Origin: Primulina eburnea
Taxonomy: Eukaryota > Streptophyta > Magnoliopsida > Lamiales > Gesneriaceae
Assembly: GCF_022965805.1 (NCBI RefSeq)
Contig: NW_027330914.1
Location: 1-64,000, forward strand
Length of the DNA: 64,000 nt
Direction: 5' to 3'
The position numbers were made by a program, and so were the translations under genes. The notes beneath the pieces were generated by a model that had not been told where the DNA came from, made no database searches, and saw only the letters and a program-made list of their open reading frames with translations. Shown one piece after another: positions 50,755 to 61,507 of this stretch; position 1 is the stretch's first letter, and the number at the start of each line of letters is the position of its first letter.

Positions 50755-50767
50755 TGGTATCAGAGCC
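50755..50767 (+). promoter_or_regulatory. Element 3 primer-binding site (initiator tRNA-Met)
   Basis: TGGTATCAGAGCC, five bases after the LTR end, complementary to the 3' end of initiator tRNA-Met. The ~235-bp leader that follows has no supported gene. Confidence 0.9.
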
Positions 50768-51002
50768 GATAGTTCCTTTAGACTAAGATAGGATTGAATG
50801 AGCGGGGTAGATCGAGTCTTCTTCCTTGCTTATGCTGTGCTAGCATGTTTATTCCTTTCGTTATTACATGTTGTTTATTATCTGATTGATTACAGCGTGT
50901 AATAAACTGAATCAGAACCGATTCTGGATCAGAGGTAAATGATCAGAGGAGGGCTGAAACAGTTGTATAGCTTGTATACTAAATTGTTTGAATATCAGAT
51001 AC

Positions 51003-53243
51003 ATGCCTCCTCGAAGAGCAGCAGTGCCTCTACGACCATTAGCGCCAGAACAAGGGAGCACATCCGGAGATCCTATGGATGTTACGACGACCCCTATGGA
51101 GACGTTGCTGAAGCGATTCCAGTCATTCCGACCACCGACCTTAAAGGGTACAGAAAATGCAATTGAATGCGAAAGCTGGTTGGAGGATATCGAGATGTTA
51201 TTCGAGTCTCTAGGGTACAGTGATGAGAAGAGAGTGAAGCTCATTGGCCATCAACTGCAAGACATTGCTAAACATTGGTGGTTGAATATCAAAAGAGCAC
51301 TAGAACAGCGTGGCACTGAGATTACATGGAAAGTGTTCAAGACCGAGTTTTATCAGCGATTCTTTCCTATATCCTACCGTAAAGATAAAGGCGCTGAATT
51401 TGCAAACCTGAGGCAAGGGCCATTGAATATTGAAGAGTATGTTGCTAAATTTTCCTCTTTGCTTCGTTTTGCACCCCATGTTTCAGGAAATGATGAGGCC
51501 ATGGCAGATCAGTTTATAAATGGCCTGAATCCAGATATCTTTACGTTGGTCAATACTGGGAGACCTGATAATTTCTCGGATGCATTGAATCGTGCCAAAG
51601 GAGCTGAAGCAGGATTGCTTAGACAACGGAGTGCTCTGTATGTTGCACCGAGTCCGAGATCGCCACTACCTCCATCCCAAGTTCCTCCTCCTCGATTCGA
51701 AAGTGGTGGTAGCAGTAGTGGACGCAAAGATCAGTTGAAAGCGAAGGGCAAGCAGTTTAAGAGAGCAGGGAGCAGTTCTTCGAGCTCCAGCGGGTCAAGA
51801 CAGAGAGGTTTTGGCCAGAGTCTAGAGGTGGCAAGTGGATATTGCAGTTCCTGTGGAGGAAAGCATGCGACTGAACAGTGCCAGGGAGTTACAGGCCGAT
51901 GCAACATTTGTAGGCAACCGGGGCATTTTGCCAAAGTCTGTCCACAGAGAGGTGTACAGCCAGCCCAGAGTGGACGAGCATCCGGGTCAGTACCTCAGTT
52001 TGAGCGGCAGGCATCATCAGTTCACTCTTTTCAGCCTCCACCGGCACAGACTCAACCCAGAGGCCGAGGTAGTCAGACTGTGACTCAACCTCCGAGGCAA
52101 CAGGCCCAAGTGTTTGCGTTGACAAAGGAGCAAGCACAGGATGCACCAGATGATGTTATAGCAGGTAACTGTCTCCTTTATGGTTATCCTGCTTATATCT
52201 TGATAGATACGGGTGCATCACATACATTCATTTCGGAGCGATTTGCATTACTGCATTCATTGTCTGTTGAATCTTTGTTAGATGTTGTGTCTATAAATTC
52301 TCCGTTGGGAAGTGGATTGATATCTGTAACTACGGTTAGACATTGCATTCTACAGTTTGAAGGGCATGAGATTGACCTAGATTGTATAGTGTTGGGTCTA
52401 GCTGATTTTGATTGTATAGTCGGTATTGACATGCTAACAAAGTACAGAGCTACCGTGGATTGTTTCCACAAGATTGTCAGATTCAGACCCGAGATGACAG
52501 ACGAGTGGAAATTCTACGGGAAGGGTTCCAGATCTCGGATTCCCTTGATTTCGGCTCTTACTATGAATAGACTGCTACAGAAAGGAGCGGATGGTTTCTT
52601 TATTTATGCTGTAGATATGCAGAAGTCGAGCCCGGCATTGGCAGATCTGCCAGTAGTACGGGAATTTCTAGATATTTTTCCAGATGAAATCCCAGGATTA
52701 CCTCCGGCTCGAGATGTAGATTTTTGCATTGAACTTGTACCAAGTACCGTTCCTATTTCAAGAGCTCCGTATAGGATGGCACCTATTGAACTAAAAGAAT
52801 TGAAATCACAATTAGAAGATCTTCTAGCCAAGGGGTATATCAGACCTAGTGTATCTCCTTGGGGCGCTCCGGTGCTATTTGTGCGAAAGAAAGATGGTTC
52901 GATGCGATTGTGTATAGACTACCGGCAACTGAACAAGGCAACGATCAAGAATAAATATCCTTTGCCTAGGATTGATGATTTATTTGATCAGTTGCAGGGA
53001 TCCTCCGTGTATTCGAAGATTGATTTGCGTTCTGGGTATCATCAGCTCAGAGTTCGAGATATAGACATACCAAAGACAGCATTTCGAACCAGGTATGGAC
53101 ATTACGAATTTATTGTCATGCCTTTTGGTTTAACAAATGCTCCTGCGGTATTTATGGGCTTGATGAACCAAGTGTTTCAGAAATATTTGGATGAATTTGT
53201 TATTGTTTTCATCGATGATATTTTGGTGTATTCGAAGAACTGA
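51003..53243 (+). CDS. Element 3 Gag-protease-RT, ends at premature TGA
   Basis: The frame starts at the ATG of [12 protein letters not shown] and runs 746 codons. Gag (retrotransposon capsid-like, [10 protein letters not shown] and [14 protein letters not shown]) covers roughly residues 35-205. A Ser/Gly/Gln-rich linker leads to a Cys cluster (C281, C284, C293) and a CX2CX4HX4C zinc knuckle at C300, C303, H308, C313. The protease has ILIDTGASH with the catalytic Asp near 402. RT follows, with [21 protein letters not shown] (Gln intact where element 1 has a stop) and the [10 protein letters not shown] active site. TGA at 53241 follows YSKN, where Arg is expected; CGA to TGA is a CpG-type transition. 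The frame continues unchanged after it. Confidence 0.9.
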   Translation: MPPRRAAVPLRPLAPEQGSTSGDPMDVTTTPMETLLKRFQSFRPPTLKGTENAIECESWLEDIEMLFESLGYSDEKRVKLIGHQLQDIAKHWWLNIKRALEQRGTEITWKVFKTEFYQRFFPISYRKDKGAEFANLRQGPLNIEEYVAKFSSLLRFAPHVSGNDEAMADQFINGLNPDIFTLVNTGRPDNFSDALNRAKGAEAGLLRQRSALYVAPSPRSPLPPSQVPPPRFESGGSSSGRKDQLKAKGKQFKRAGSSSSSSSGSRQRGFGQSLEVASGYCSSCGGKHATEQCQGVTGRCNICRQPGHFAKVCPQRGVQPAQSGRASGSVPQFERQASSVHSFQPPPAQTQPRGRGSQTVTQPPRQQAQVFALTKEQAQDAPDDVIAGNCLLYGYPAYILIDTGASHTFISERFALLHSLSVESLLDVVSINSPLGSGLISVTTVRHCILQFEGHEIDLDCIVLGLADFDCIVGIDMLTKYRATVDCFHKIVRFRPEMTDEWKFYGKGSRSRIPLISALTMNRLLQKGADGFFIYAVDMQKSSPALADLPVVREFLDIFPDEIPGLPPARDVDFCIELVPSTVPISRAPYRMAPIELKELKSQLEDLLAKGYIRPSVSPWGAPVLFVRKKDGSMRLCIDYRQLNKATIKNKYPLPRIDDLFDQLQGSSVYSKIDLRSGYHQLRVRDIDIPKTAFRTRYGHYEFIVMPFGLTNAPAVFMGLMNQVFQKYLDEFVIVFIDDILVYSKN

Positions 53244-55537
53244 AATGAGCATGCAGAGCATCTCAGAATTGTTTTGCAGACGTTGAGAAACGAGCGACTG
53301 TATGCTAAATTGTCAAAGTGTGAGTTTTGGTTGAATCGAGTTGTATTCTTGGGGCATATCATTTCTGGAGATGGTATTTCTGTAGACCCAAGTAAAGTGG
53401 AAGCTGTGATCAGTTGGTCGAGACCGACTTCTGTACCAGAAATACGCAGTTTCATGGGCTTATCCGGATACTACAGAAGATTTATCAAAGACTTCTCCAG
53501 TATTGCAAAACCAATAACTCAATTGACGCAAAAGAATGCACCATTTGTTTGGTCAGAGGAGTGCGAGTCTAGCTTTCTGGAGTTGAAGAAAAGACTGACT
53601 AGTGCTCCAGTACTGACAATACCTTCAGGTACGGGTGATTTCGTTGTATACTGTGATGCCTCTCACAGAGGTTTGGGATGTGTTCTTATGCAGCGAGGCC
53701 ATGTGATCGCATACGTCTCGAGACAATTGAAGCCACATGAAGTCGATACCCCATTCATGATCTGGAATTGGCGGCTATCGTATTTGCATTAAAGATTTGG
53801 CGTCATTATCTCTACGGCGAGAAATTTGAGATCTTTTCCGATCACAAGAGCCTAAAGTACCTATTCTCTCAATCAGAATTGAATATGAGGCAGCGTAGAT
53901 GGCTAGATCTTCTGAAAGACTTTGACTGTGAAATCAAATATTATCCAGGGAAGTCAAATGCAGCAGCAGATGCCTTGAGTCGTAAGGTATGTTCTTTGTC
54001 CTTATCGACGATAGGTGTTAACAAGTTAGTTGAAGATTGTTGTACATCTGGATAAGAATTTGATACAGATAGTAAGCCACTACGACTTTTTACGATCCAA
54101 GTTGAGCCCAATTTGATTATGAGGATCAAGGAAGCACAAAGAACCGATCAGAATGTACAGAAATCGATCCAAATGGTCAGATCAGGGCATGTATCAGAAT
54201 ATCAGGTACGAGATCATGTGTTGTATGTGAATAACCGTCTAGTTGTGCCAGATATTACAGATTTAAGACAGCAGATTCTGACAGAGGCACATTGTAGTCG
54301 GTTCAGCATTCATCCTGGTGGCAGGAAGATGTATAATGACTTGAAGACACAGTTCTGGTGGAAGCAAATGAAGTCAGACATTGCCGAGTTTGTGTATAAG
54401 TGTTTGAACTGCCAACAGGTGAAAGCTGAGAGGAAGAAGCCGGGTGGATTACTTCAAAGTTTAGCCATTCCAGAATGGAAATGGGATCACATTTCCATGG
54501 ATTTCGTGACGAAGTTACCTCGATCATCCAGAGGCTGCGATGCGATTTGGGTCATTATTGACAGATTGACCAAATCTGCTTGTTTCATTCCATACAGAAT
54601 GACGTTTAGACAAGATCAGATGGCGGAGATATATATTCGAGAGGTAGTCAGGTTGCATGGAGTGCCAAAGTCCATCGTATCAGATCGTGATCCACGATTC
54701 ACTTCGCACTTCTGGCACAGCTTACAGCAGGCTTTAGGTACGACATTACACCTGAGTACTGCTTATCATCCTCAGACAGACGGACAGTCAGAACGGACTA
54801 TCCAGACTCTAGAGGATATGTTGAGAGCCGTCGTGCTAGATTTTGGCATTGGTTGGCAAGATTCTCTACCTCTTTGCGAATTTTCTTACAATAATAGCTA
54901 TCAGACGAGTATCGAGATGGCACCGTTTGAAGCTTTATATGGCAAGAAGTGCAGATCTCCGCTATATTGGGATGATATCTCAGAAGTACCAGAACTGGGG
55001 CCAGATATGATTCGTGACATGACAGAGAAGGTGAAACTCATTCAGAAGAGGATGAAGACAGCACAAGATCGACAAGCAAAGTATGCCAATATCAGACGTA
55101 GACCGTTAGTATTTGAGGCGGGAGATAGAGTATTCTTATAGATTTCTCCCTTCAGAGGCGTTGTTCGATTTGGTAAACGCGGGAAACTATCTCCTCGATA
55201 CATTGGTCCTTACGAGATTCTTGAGAAGATTGGCGATCGAGCTTATCGACTTGCACTTCCTCCTTCTCTATCCGGAATACATGACGTGTTCCATGTATCA
55301 ATGTTGCGAAGATATATGCCAGATGTTTCTCATGTCATTCAGCCTGATGAAGCTGAACTTGATCAGACTTTGAGCTACGTGGAACAACCGATACAGATTC
55401 TTGATCGGAAAGAAAAGAAACTCAGAACGAAGATTATTCCACTTGTGAAAGTTCAGTGGAGTCGTCATGGCATCGAAGAAGCGACATGGGAGACAGAAGC
55501 AAATATGCGACAAAAATACCCCGAGTTATTCCAATGA
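53244..55537 (+). pseudogene. Element 3 RT end-RNase H-integrase-chromodomain, three more breaks
   Basis: Remainder of pol. RT thumb and RNase H ([10 protein letters not shown]) are readable to about 53745. There a one-base loss shifts the frame just before HDLELAA, and the correct frame resumes from 53768 ([27 protein letters not shown]). TAA at 54053-54055 and TAG at 55139-55141 are further nonsense codons within an otherwise continuous frame. Integrase is recognisable throughout: zinc finger with H/H and CLNC, core [18 protein letters not shown] and HPQTDGQSE. The GPY-type segment after the TAG and the C-terminal chromodomain (VKVQWSRHGIEEATWE) are readable to TGA at 55535. The protein can no longer be made in one piece. 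Confidence 0.88.
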
Positions 55538-55599
55538 TGTAAGTATTGATTCAGTTTTAGATAGTAATGCTGTTTTAAATACTCTAATTGATTTATATC

Positions 55600-55617
55600 G
55601 AGTTCGAGGACGAACTC
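55600..55617 (+). promoter_or_regulatory. Conserved hairpin upstream of the PPT, element 3
   Basis: GAGTTCGAGGACGAACTC: 7-bp stem with AGGA loop. Compared with element 1 both sides of the stem changed together and pairing is kept. Confidence 0.6.
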
Positions 55618-55623
55618 TTATCT

Positions 55624-55637
55624 AAGAGGGGGAGAAA
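55624..55637 (+). promoter_or_regulatory. Element 3 polypurine tract
   Basis: AAGAGGGGGAGAAA, 14 purines directly before the 3' LTR. Confidence 0.9.
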
Positions 55638-57477
55638 TGTAATGCCCGAGGATTTGATTATCGTAATGTGCTATGAGATTAGTGAATTAAATAGATATAA
55701 CTGTAAACGGGCCACTACGAGACCAGATTGGATAAAGAATATAAATTTCACCAATTTCGGGCAGAACTAGTGGCGCCCGAGCGGTAGAAAGTGACCGCCC
55801 GAGCGCCAATGTTCCATGGCATCACGTTCGGGCAGAAGGTGTGGCGCCCGGGCGGTAATTTATGACCGCCCGAGCGCCAGAATCTCGCACCGCGGCAGAA
55901 CGTTCCGCGCCCGGGCGGTAGAACTTGACCGCCCGAGCGCCGAGCTCGCGCCCGGGCGGTAAGTTTCGACCGCCCGAGCGCCAGCGAAGATTGGCAAGAA
56001 CAAGCCACGTTTCATGGCATGCAAGTGGCGAGATATATATATATATATATAAACGATTTTCCCTCAGAAATCTGATAAAAATCAGAAAGGAGAAAGCTCC
56101 GTGAAGCTTTTAGAAATTCTTGCGCCGGTAGTTTGCAATCCGTCCGTTAGATTTGAAATCCGACTTCGGTACCGTGTTTCTATCGTTACAGGCTACGCGT
56201 GGACGTAAGTTTTACTATGTTTGGCATGTCTTAAAATTACGATGTTGCAAGAATCAGATATGATTCATATATGTTGTTTCTGACATATTAGACATCGTAT
56301 AATTGTAAACGGATTTAAGAACGGACACCGTATAGAATTGTTATGAATTTTAGAGTTGAATTGACTGGGTTTTGGTACCAGATTTATACCATTATCAGTA
56401 ATGAATTGGGGGAATTGATATAGATTGTTTAATATGGCGATTGTACAGTTGAAATGATACTGAGATCAAGTATTTACTTGGATGGGTGTTGATTTATATT
56501 AGAAATTGATAGAGTGCGTATCCACATTTCCATTTCAGATTCGTATTGGCGACCGTGACAGCGACTGTACGACGAAAGGTATAGTACATGTTTTGTTTGG
56601 GGAATCACGACTCAAATGAGATCACATTTGAGTTTCCCAACCAAAATCACATACTTGTTTTATTGTTCATACCTTGATATGATTATGATTGTTATAGATT
56701 TGTTTATAGAACTTGTATGCAGATCTTGCTATGCTTTGTTTACAGATCATGTAGCATTGCATTGTGCTTGTTTACAGATTTTGTATTCATGCATTAAGAT
56801 AGGGCAGTCTGGAGATCAGGCAGACTACTAGATGTTCGGCGATATCTCAGCTTAGGGGAAGATCACCGCCCCTATTGTAGACGCGGATACAGATCAGGCC
56901 GAAGTCTAGGAATAAGACGTACAGCACCACGATTGGTAGGGTAGGTGACAGACAGTGACGTCTTATTCACAACGGGATCCCTAGAGTTCTAGTCGAGTCG
57001 CATCTAGACATGATTAGACTCGCATTGCATGATTATATATGAATGACATTCATATTAGCATGTGTCATGTTTTAGATTGTTTTATTGCATGTATACATGT
57101 TTATACTGGGATTTGTTCACACCGGTTTTCCGGCTGTTGTTATGTCTGTATGTGTGCATAACAACAGGTGGGGCAGGATCTGGGTCACGACAGAGATGAG
57201 CGATGGACATAGCGTGGTGATCACGGGCCTAGCAGATGGACTTGTAGAATTATTTTTATCTTGTACTGTATTTCACTACTAGTTTACAGAGGATGGATTT
57301 AAACAAGAAATGTTGTATCCTATGTTTGTATATTATGCTGATGTAATAAAATAGAGACATGTTTTATGCCTAGTTAGTAACATTTGATTGAATGTTAAAA
57401 AGCGAAAATTTGACCCACGTTTTATGTTAACGATCCATTTAATCCCAAGAAAAAGAATTAGAGCCCGGGTCCCCACA
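55638..57477 (+). repeat. Element 3 3' LTR
   Basis: 1,840 bp, TGTAATGCCC to CCCCACA. GC-rich stem-loop cluster at 55772-55982, short (AT)9 tract at 56033-56050 and AATAAA at 57345. Followed by the TSD copy GGGAT and satellite. Confidence 0.94.
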
Positions 57478-58866
57478 GGGATTCTATTTTTGGAATACTT
57501 TATGGGCTAAACTTTGCAAAATAAAGTTGTAATCTACTACTTGTTATCCTCAAACGGATGGACAAACTGAAGTTGTAAATAGAACTTTGGGAACACTTTT
57601 GCGTGCTATTCTTAAAAGAACTTGGATTGACATTTCTATGGACTTTATTTTGGGGAAGCCTAGGACTAAGAAGGGGAGGGATTCTATTTTTGGAATACTT
57701 TATGGGAAAAACTTGGCACAAAATTGTTGTTTTCTACTACTTGTCATCCTCAAACGGATGGACAAACTGAAGTTGTAAATAGAACTTTGGGAACACTTTT
57801 GCGTGCTATTCTTAAAAGAACTTGGACTGACATTTCTATGGACCTTATTTTGGGGTTGCCTAGGACTAAGAAGGGGAGGGATTCTATTTATGGATTACTT
57901 TATGGGCTAAACTTTGCACAATAAAGTAGTAATCTACTACTTGTCATCCTCAAACGGATGGACAAACTGAAGTTGTCAATAGAACTTTGGGAACACTTCT
58001 GCGTGCTATTCTTAAAAAGAACTTGGATTGACATTTCTTTGGACTTTATTTTGGGGTTGCCTAGGACTAAGAAGGGGAGGCATTCTATTTTTGGATTACT
58101 TTATGGGCTAAACTTTGCACAATAAAGTTGTAATCTACTACTTGTCATTCTCAAACGGATGGACAAACTGAAGTTGTAAATAGAACTTTGGGAACACTTT
58201 TGCGTGCTATTCTTAAAAGAACTTGGATTGACATTTCTATGGACTTTATTTTGGTGTAGCCTAGGACTAAGAAGGGGAGGGATTCTATTTTTGGAATACT
58301 TTATGGGAAAAACTTGGCACAAAATTGTTCTTTTCTACTACTTGTCATCCTCAAACGGATGGCCAAACTGAAGTTGTAAATAAAACTTTGGGAACACTTT
58401 TGCGTGCTATTCTTAAAAAGAACATGGACTGACATTTCTATGGACTTTATTTTGGGGTTGCCTAGGACTAAGAAGGGGAGTCATTCTATTTTTGGATTAC
58501 TTTATGGGCTAAACTTTGCACAATTAAGTTGTAATCTACTACTTGTCATCCTCAAACGGATGGACAAACTGAAGTTGTAAATAGAACTTTGGCAACACTT
58601 TTGTGTGCTATTCTTAAAAGAACTTGGATTGACATTTCTATTGACTTTATTTTGGGGTTGCCTAGGACTAAGAAGGGGAGGGATTCTATTTTTGGATTAC
58701 TTTATGGGCTAAACTTTGCTCAATATTGTTGTAATCTACTACTTGTCATCCTCAAACGGATGGACAAACTGAAGTTGTAAATAGAACTTTGGGAACACTT
58801 TTGCGTGCTATTCTTAAAAAGAACTTGGACTGACATTTCTAAGGACTTTATTTTGGGGTTGCCTAG
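57478..58866 (+). repeat. Integrase-derived satellite array, block 4 (~7 monomers) and right array edge
   Basis: Satellite resumes in phase after element 3 and stops abruptly inside a monomer, after GGGGTTGCCTAG. No monomer was seen beyond this point to the window end, so this is the right border of the array as visible here. Confidence 0.93.
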
Positions 58867-59544
58867 GTAACAGGCATTGACGTCTTATTCACCCCGGGAT
58901 CCCTAGAGTTATAGTTGAGTCAAGTCTAGACATGATTTGATTTATAACTGCATGCTTATATGAATTGGTTTCATAGACTTTGGAACCAATTGTTATTGCT
59001 TTCAGTTGTGACAGCATGTTTCATGATTTAGATTGTTTATATGCATGTTTAGCTGATTTAAGTTGCATGTTTAGTTAGATTAGATTTCATAGATGATGAA
59101 ATCTATTACTATTGTTTTAATTTATTCATGACAGCATGTTTCATGGATTATTATGTGTATATGCATGTTTACCATGTTTTATACTGGGATTTATTCTCAC
59201 CGGAGTTATCCGGCTGTTTTCTTGTTTTGTATGTGTGCATGACAACAGGTGGGGCTGGATCAGGGTCGAGATGACGATGAGAGAAGACGAGTTAGCGTGG
59301 TGATTCCGGACTTGTAGCAGACTTGGTTTATTACTTGAATTTAGTAATTGAACCTTAGACTTAGGTTGTACAATATTGTACTTTTCTACTGAACTGTAGT
59401 TTTTATACAGAGATTATATTGTTTAGATTCCATTACCTTCCGCAGTTACATTTTAAAAAGAAAAATTTTTAGACCCTGTTTATCAGAACTGATAATTAAA
59501 TCCCAATAATGAGTAAGAAGATGATTAGCGTCCGGGTCCCCACA
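58867..59544 (+). repeat. Element 4 5' LTR, truncated
   Basis: 678 bp corresponding to the 3' part of the element 3 LTR: GACGTCTTATTCAC near its start, CACCGG..TATCCGGCTGTT, GACAACAGGTGGGGC, and GGGTCCCCACA at its end. The first half, including the GC-rich cluster and promoter side, is missing at the satellite junction. Confidence 0.85.
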
Positions 59545-59549
59545 ACAGG

Positions 59550-59561
59550 TGGTATCAGAGC
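59550..59561 (+). promoter_or_regulatory. Element 4 primer-binding site
   Basis: TGGTATCAGAGC, five bases after the LTR end, as in the other elements. Confidence 0.85.
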
Positions 59562-59895
59562 GATAGATCCTTTAGAGGCAGATAATCAGAGCTAATAGTC
59601 CCTTTAGCGATAGATCTATTAGATTGAATTAGAAGAGAATGTACGGGGTAGATGAATTTTCTTTCCTTGCATGTGTGTGCTAGCATGAGATTGATTATAA
59701 TGCTGATTGACATTGTGATGCTAGCATGAAACTATGTGTTACTGCTTTGAGATACATGTTTACCTGATTATTTGATTTAGATTGGTATTATGTATCACTA
59801 AATATGAATCAGATCTGATTCCCGATCAGCAGTAAGATGATCAGAGAAAGATTAGAACATATTGGTTGTACTGGGTTACTAATGGTTTTGGTAAT

Positions 59896-60836
59896 CAGAT
59901 ATAGCTCCCCGAAGAATTTCGGAGAAAGGCAGTACTTCGTATGATCAGACAGATATATCAGAACTTCAGATAGATGTGTCAGAGACTCAGATAGAAACAC
60001 AGTTGAAGAGATTCCAATCGTTTCAACAGCCGGTTCTGAAAGGAAATGAGACGTCAGCCGATTGTGAGAATTGGCTTGAGGAGACAGAAATGTTATTTGA
60101 TTTCCTTTGTTTCACAGATGAGTGTAGAATTAAACTGATTGAGAACTAGTTGCAAGAGACTGCCAGAAGATGGTGGTTACTAACCAAAGGAGCTTTAGAA
60201 CAGAATCGTTCAGTAATATCGTGGAAAATCTTTAGATTTGAATTTTATTAAAGATTCTTCCCTATATCATACAGACAGGATAGAAGTGCAGAATTTACAA
60301 ACCTGAGACAGGGTCAGTCGAGCATTGATGAGTACTTGGCTCAGTTCTTTACCTTGGTACGTTTTGTCCCTCACGTGGCTAGGAATGATGAAGCTATATC
60401 TAGTCAGTTCATTCAGGGACTGAATCCAGAGATACGTGCACTGGTGAATGTGAAACAACCGATTAATTTTGCTGATACTTTGAACCGAGCCAAAAGAGCA
60501 GAAGCAGTCCTGATGGGACGAAAGGAAGCATCAGATGATCTTCCAGCACTGAGTTCACAGCAACTGCCTTACAGAGTTGAGATTGGCAGTAGCAGTGGTG
60601 AAAAGACAGAACAACTGAAGATTCAGAAGAAACAGTTTAAGAATTTGGGAAATGAACCGAGTGGTTCATCGGTATCCAGTGTGTCCAGTCCGAGTTATAC
60701 TGGTGTATATTGCAGAAATTGTGAAGGAAGACATCCCACAGAACACTGCCAGGGAGTATTTGGTAGATGCAATATCTGTAAACAGTCGGGACACTTTGCT
60801 AAAGTCTGTCACCAGAAGCGTTCCCGAAGATTGTAG
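59896..60836 (+). pseudogene. Element 4 gag, decayed
   Basis: Aligned with element 3 Gag, the start codon region has lost two bases (CAGATATAGCTCC where element 3 has CAGATACATGCCTCC). Downstream, LKRFQSF, ENWLEETEMLF, WWLLTKGALEQ, FFPISYRQDRSAEFTNLRQG and FVPHVARNDEA are readable in one frame with TAG at 60147 and TAA at 60249. The stretch 60336-60836 is open and ends with an intact zinc knuckle CNICKQSGHFAKVC. TAG at 60834 follows. Gag is far better preserved than the pol part. Confidence 0.85.
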
Positions 60837-61174
60837 GGAACAGAGTTCAATTGAAAACACAGATCCAGGATTCACAACAGGTACTATTCTTTTATGATTA
60901 GATTGCATATGTATCGATATATACTAATGCATTTGTCAATAATATCTTTGACTGAGTTGCATGGAAATATGATGTATCTGTTGGGTTTGTATGTACTGTA
61001 GTATTGATGCCCTTGCTTGTTGAGAAAATGTTGAGAATAGAGATTTCTGTATATATTATATACTACAGTAAGATGAGAATGAAATAGAGATAGATTATGA
61101 TGTACTTGTGTTTCCTGATTTGAACGCAGTATTGATATGTATATGCTGAACAAGTACAGACATATTGTAGAATT
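60837..61174 (+). other. Element 4 protease region, unreadable
   Basis: By position this should encode the protease. I can find only a weak trace (LNKYRHIVEFCQK-like, near 61148, matching [14 protein letters not shown] of element 3). The DTGA motif is not visible. No other feature was seen. Confidence 0.5.
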
Positions 61175-61507
61175 TTGTCAGAAATGGTAGGAGTCAGACC
61201 AGAGATGACTGATCAATGGAGATACCACGATAAGGATTCTAGATTTAGAATTCTTTTGATATTTGTGTGGTATAAGACTCGATTTATACAGAAAGGAACA
61301 GATGGTATCCGTATGTATTCAGTAGATTTACTGAAATCGAGCCTAACTTTGGCAGATTTGCCAATGATGTATGAGTTGGCTGATGTTTGCCTAGATAAGA
61401 TTTTAGATTTGCTTTATATCAGACAGATAGATTTCAGAATTGAATTGAGATCAGATATTGATTGTATGTTAGATTCAGTACAGAATGATATTGAGTGTAC
61501 AGAATGA
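61175..61507 (+). pseudogene. Element 4 pol relic between protease and RT
   Basis: Open stretch with VRPEMTDQWRYHDKDSRFRI, QKGTDGIRMYSVDLLKSS and LADLPMMYELADVCLDKILD. It corresponds to the protease-RT linker of element 3 ([48 protein letters not shown]). It ends where RT should begin. Confidence 0.75.

Larger units (their letters stand above)
48867..57477 (+). mobile_element. Element 3: second Ty3/gypsy chromovirus family, full length but broken
   Basis: 8,611 bp with LTRs of 1,883 and 1,840 bp, PBS, gag-pol, PPT and a GGGAT TSD. Most of the LTR length difference comes from one (AT)n tract. The LTRs also differ at about 20 single sites by eye, near 1%, so this insertion is clearly older than elements 1 and 2. 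Gag-pol has three nonsense codons and one frameshift. It belongs to the same broad lineage as element 1 (Tekay/Del-like by domain order and chromodomain), but LTRs and Gag are a different family. Confidence 0.92.

Noticed and set aside
53177..53455. Minus-strand frame across the RT region of element 3
   Set aside because: Shadow of pol; RT and RNase H motifs are on the plus strand.
2553..58322. Recurring minus-strand open frames of ~73 codons, one per monomer (for example 5357-5578, 8560-8781, 57500-57721)
   Set aside because: They are the antisense of the integrase-derived monomer and recur only because the monomer does; no domain or start context supports them.
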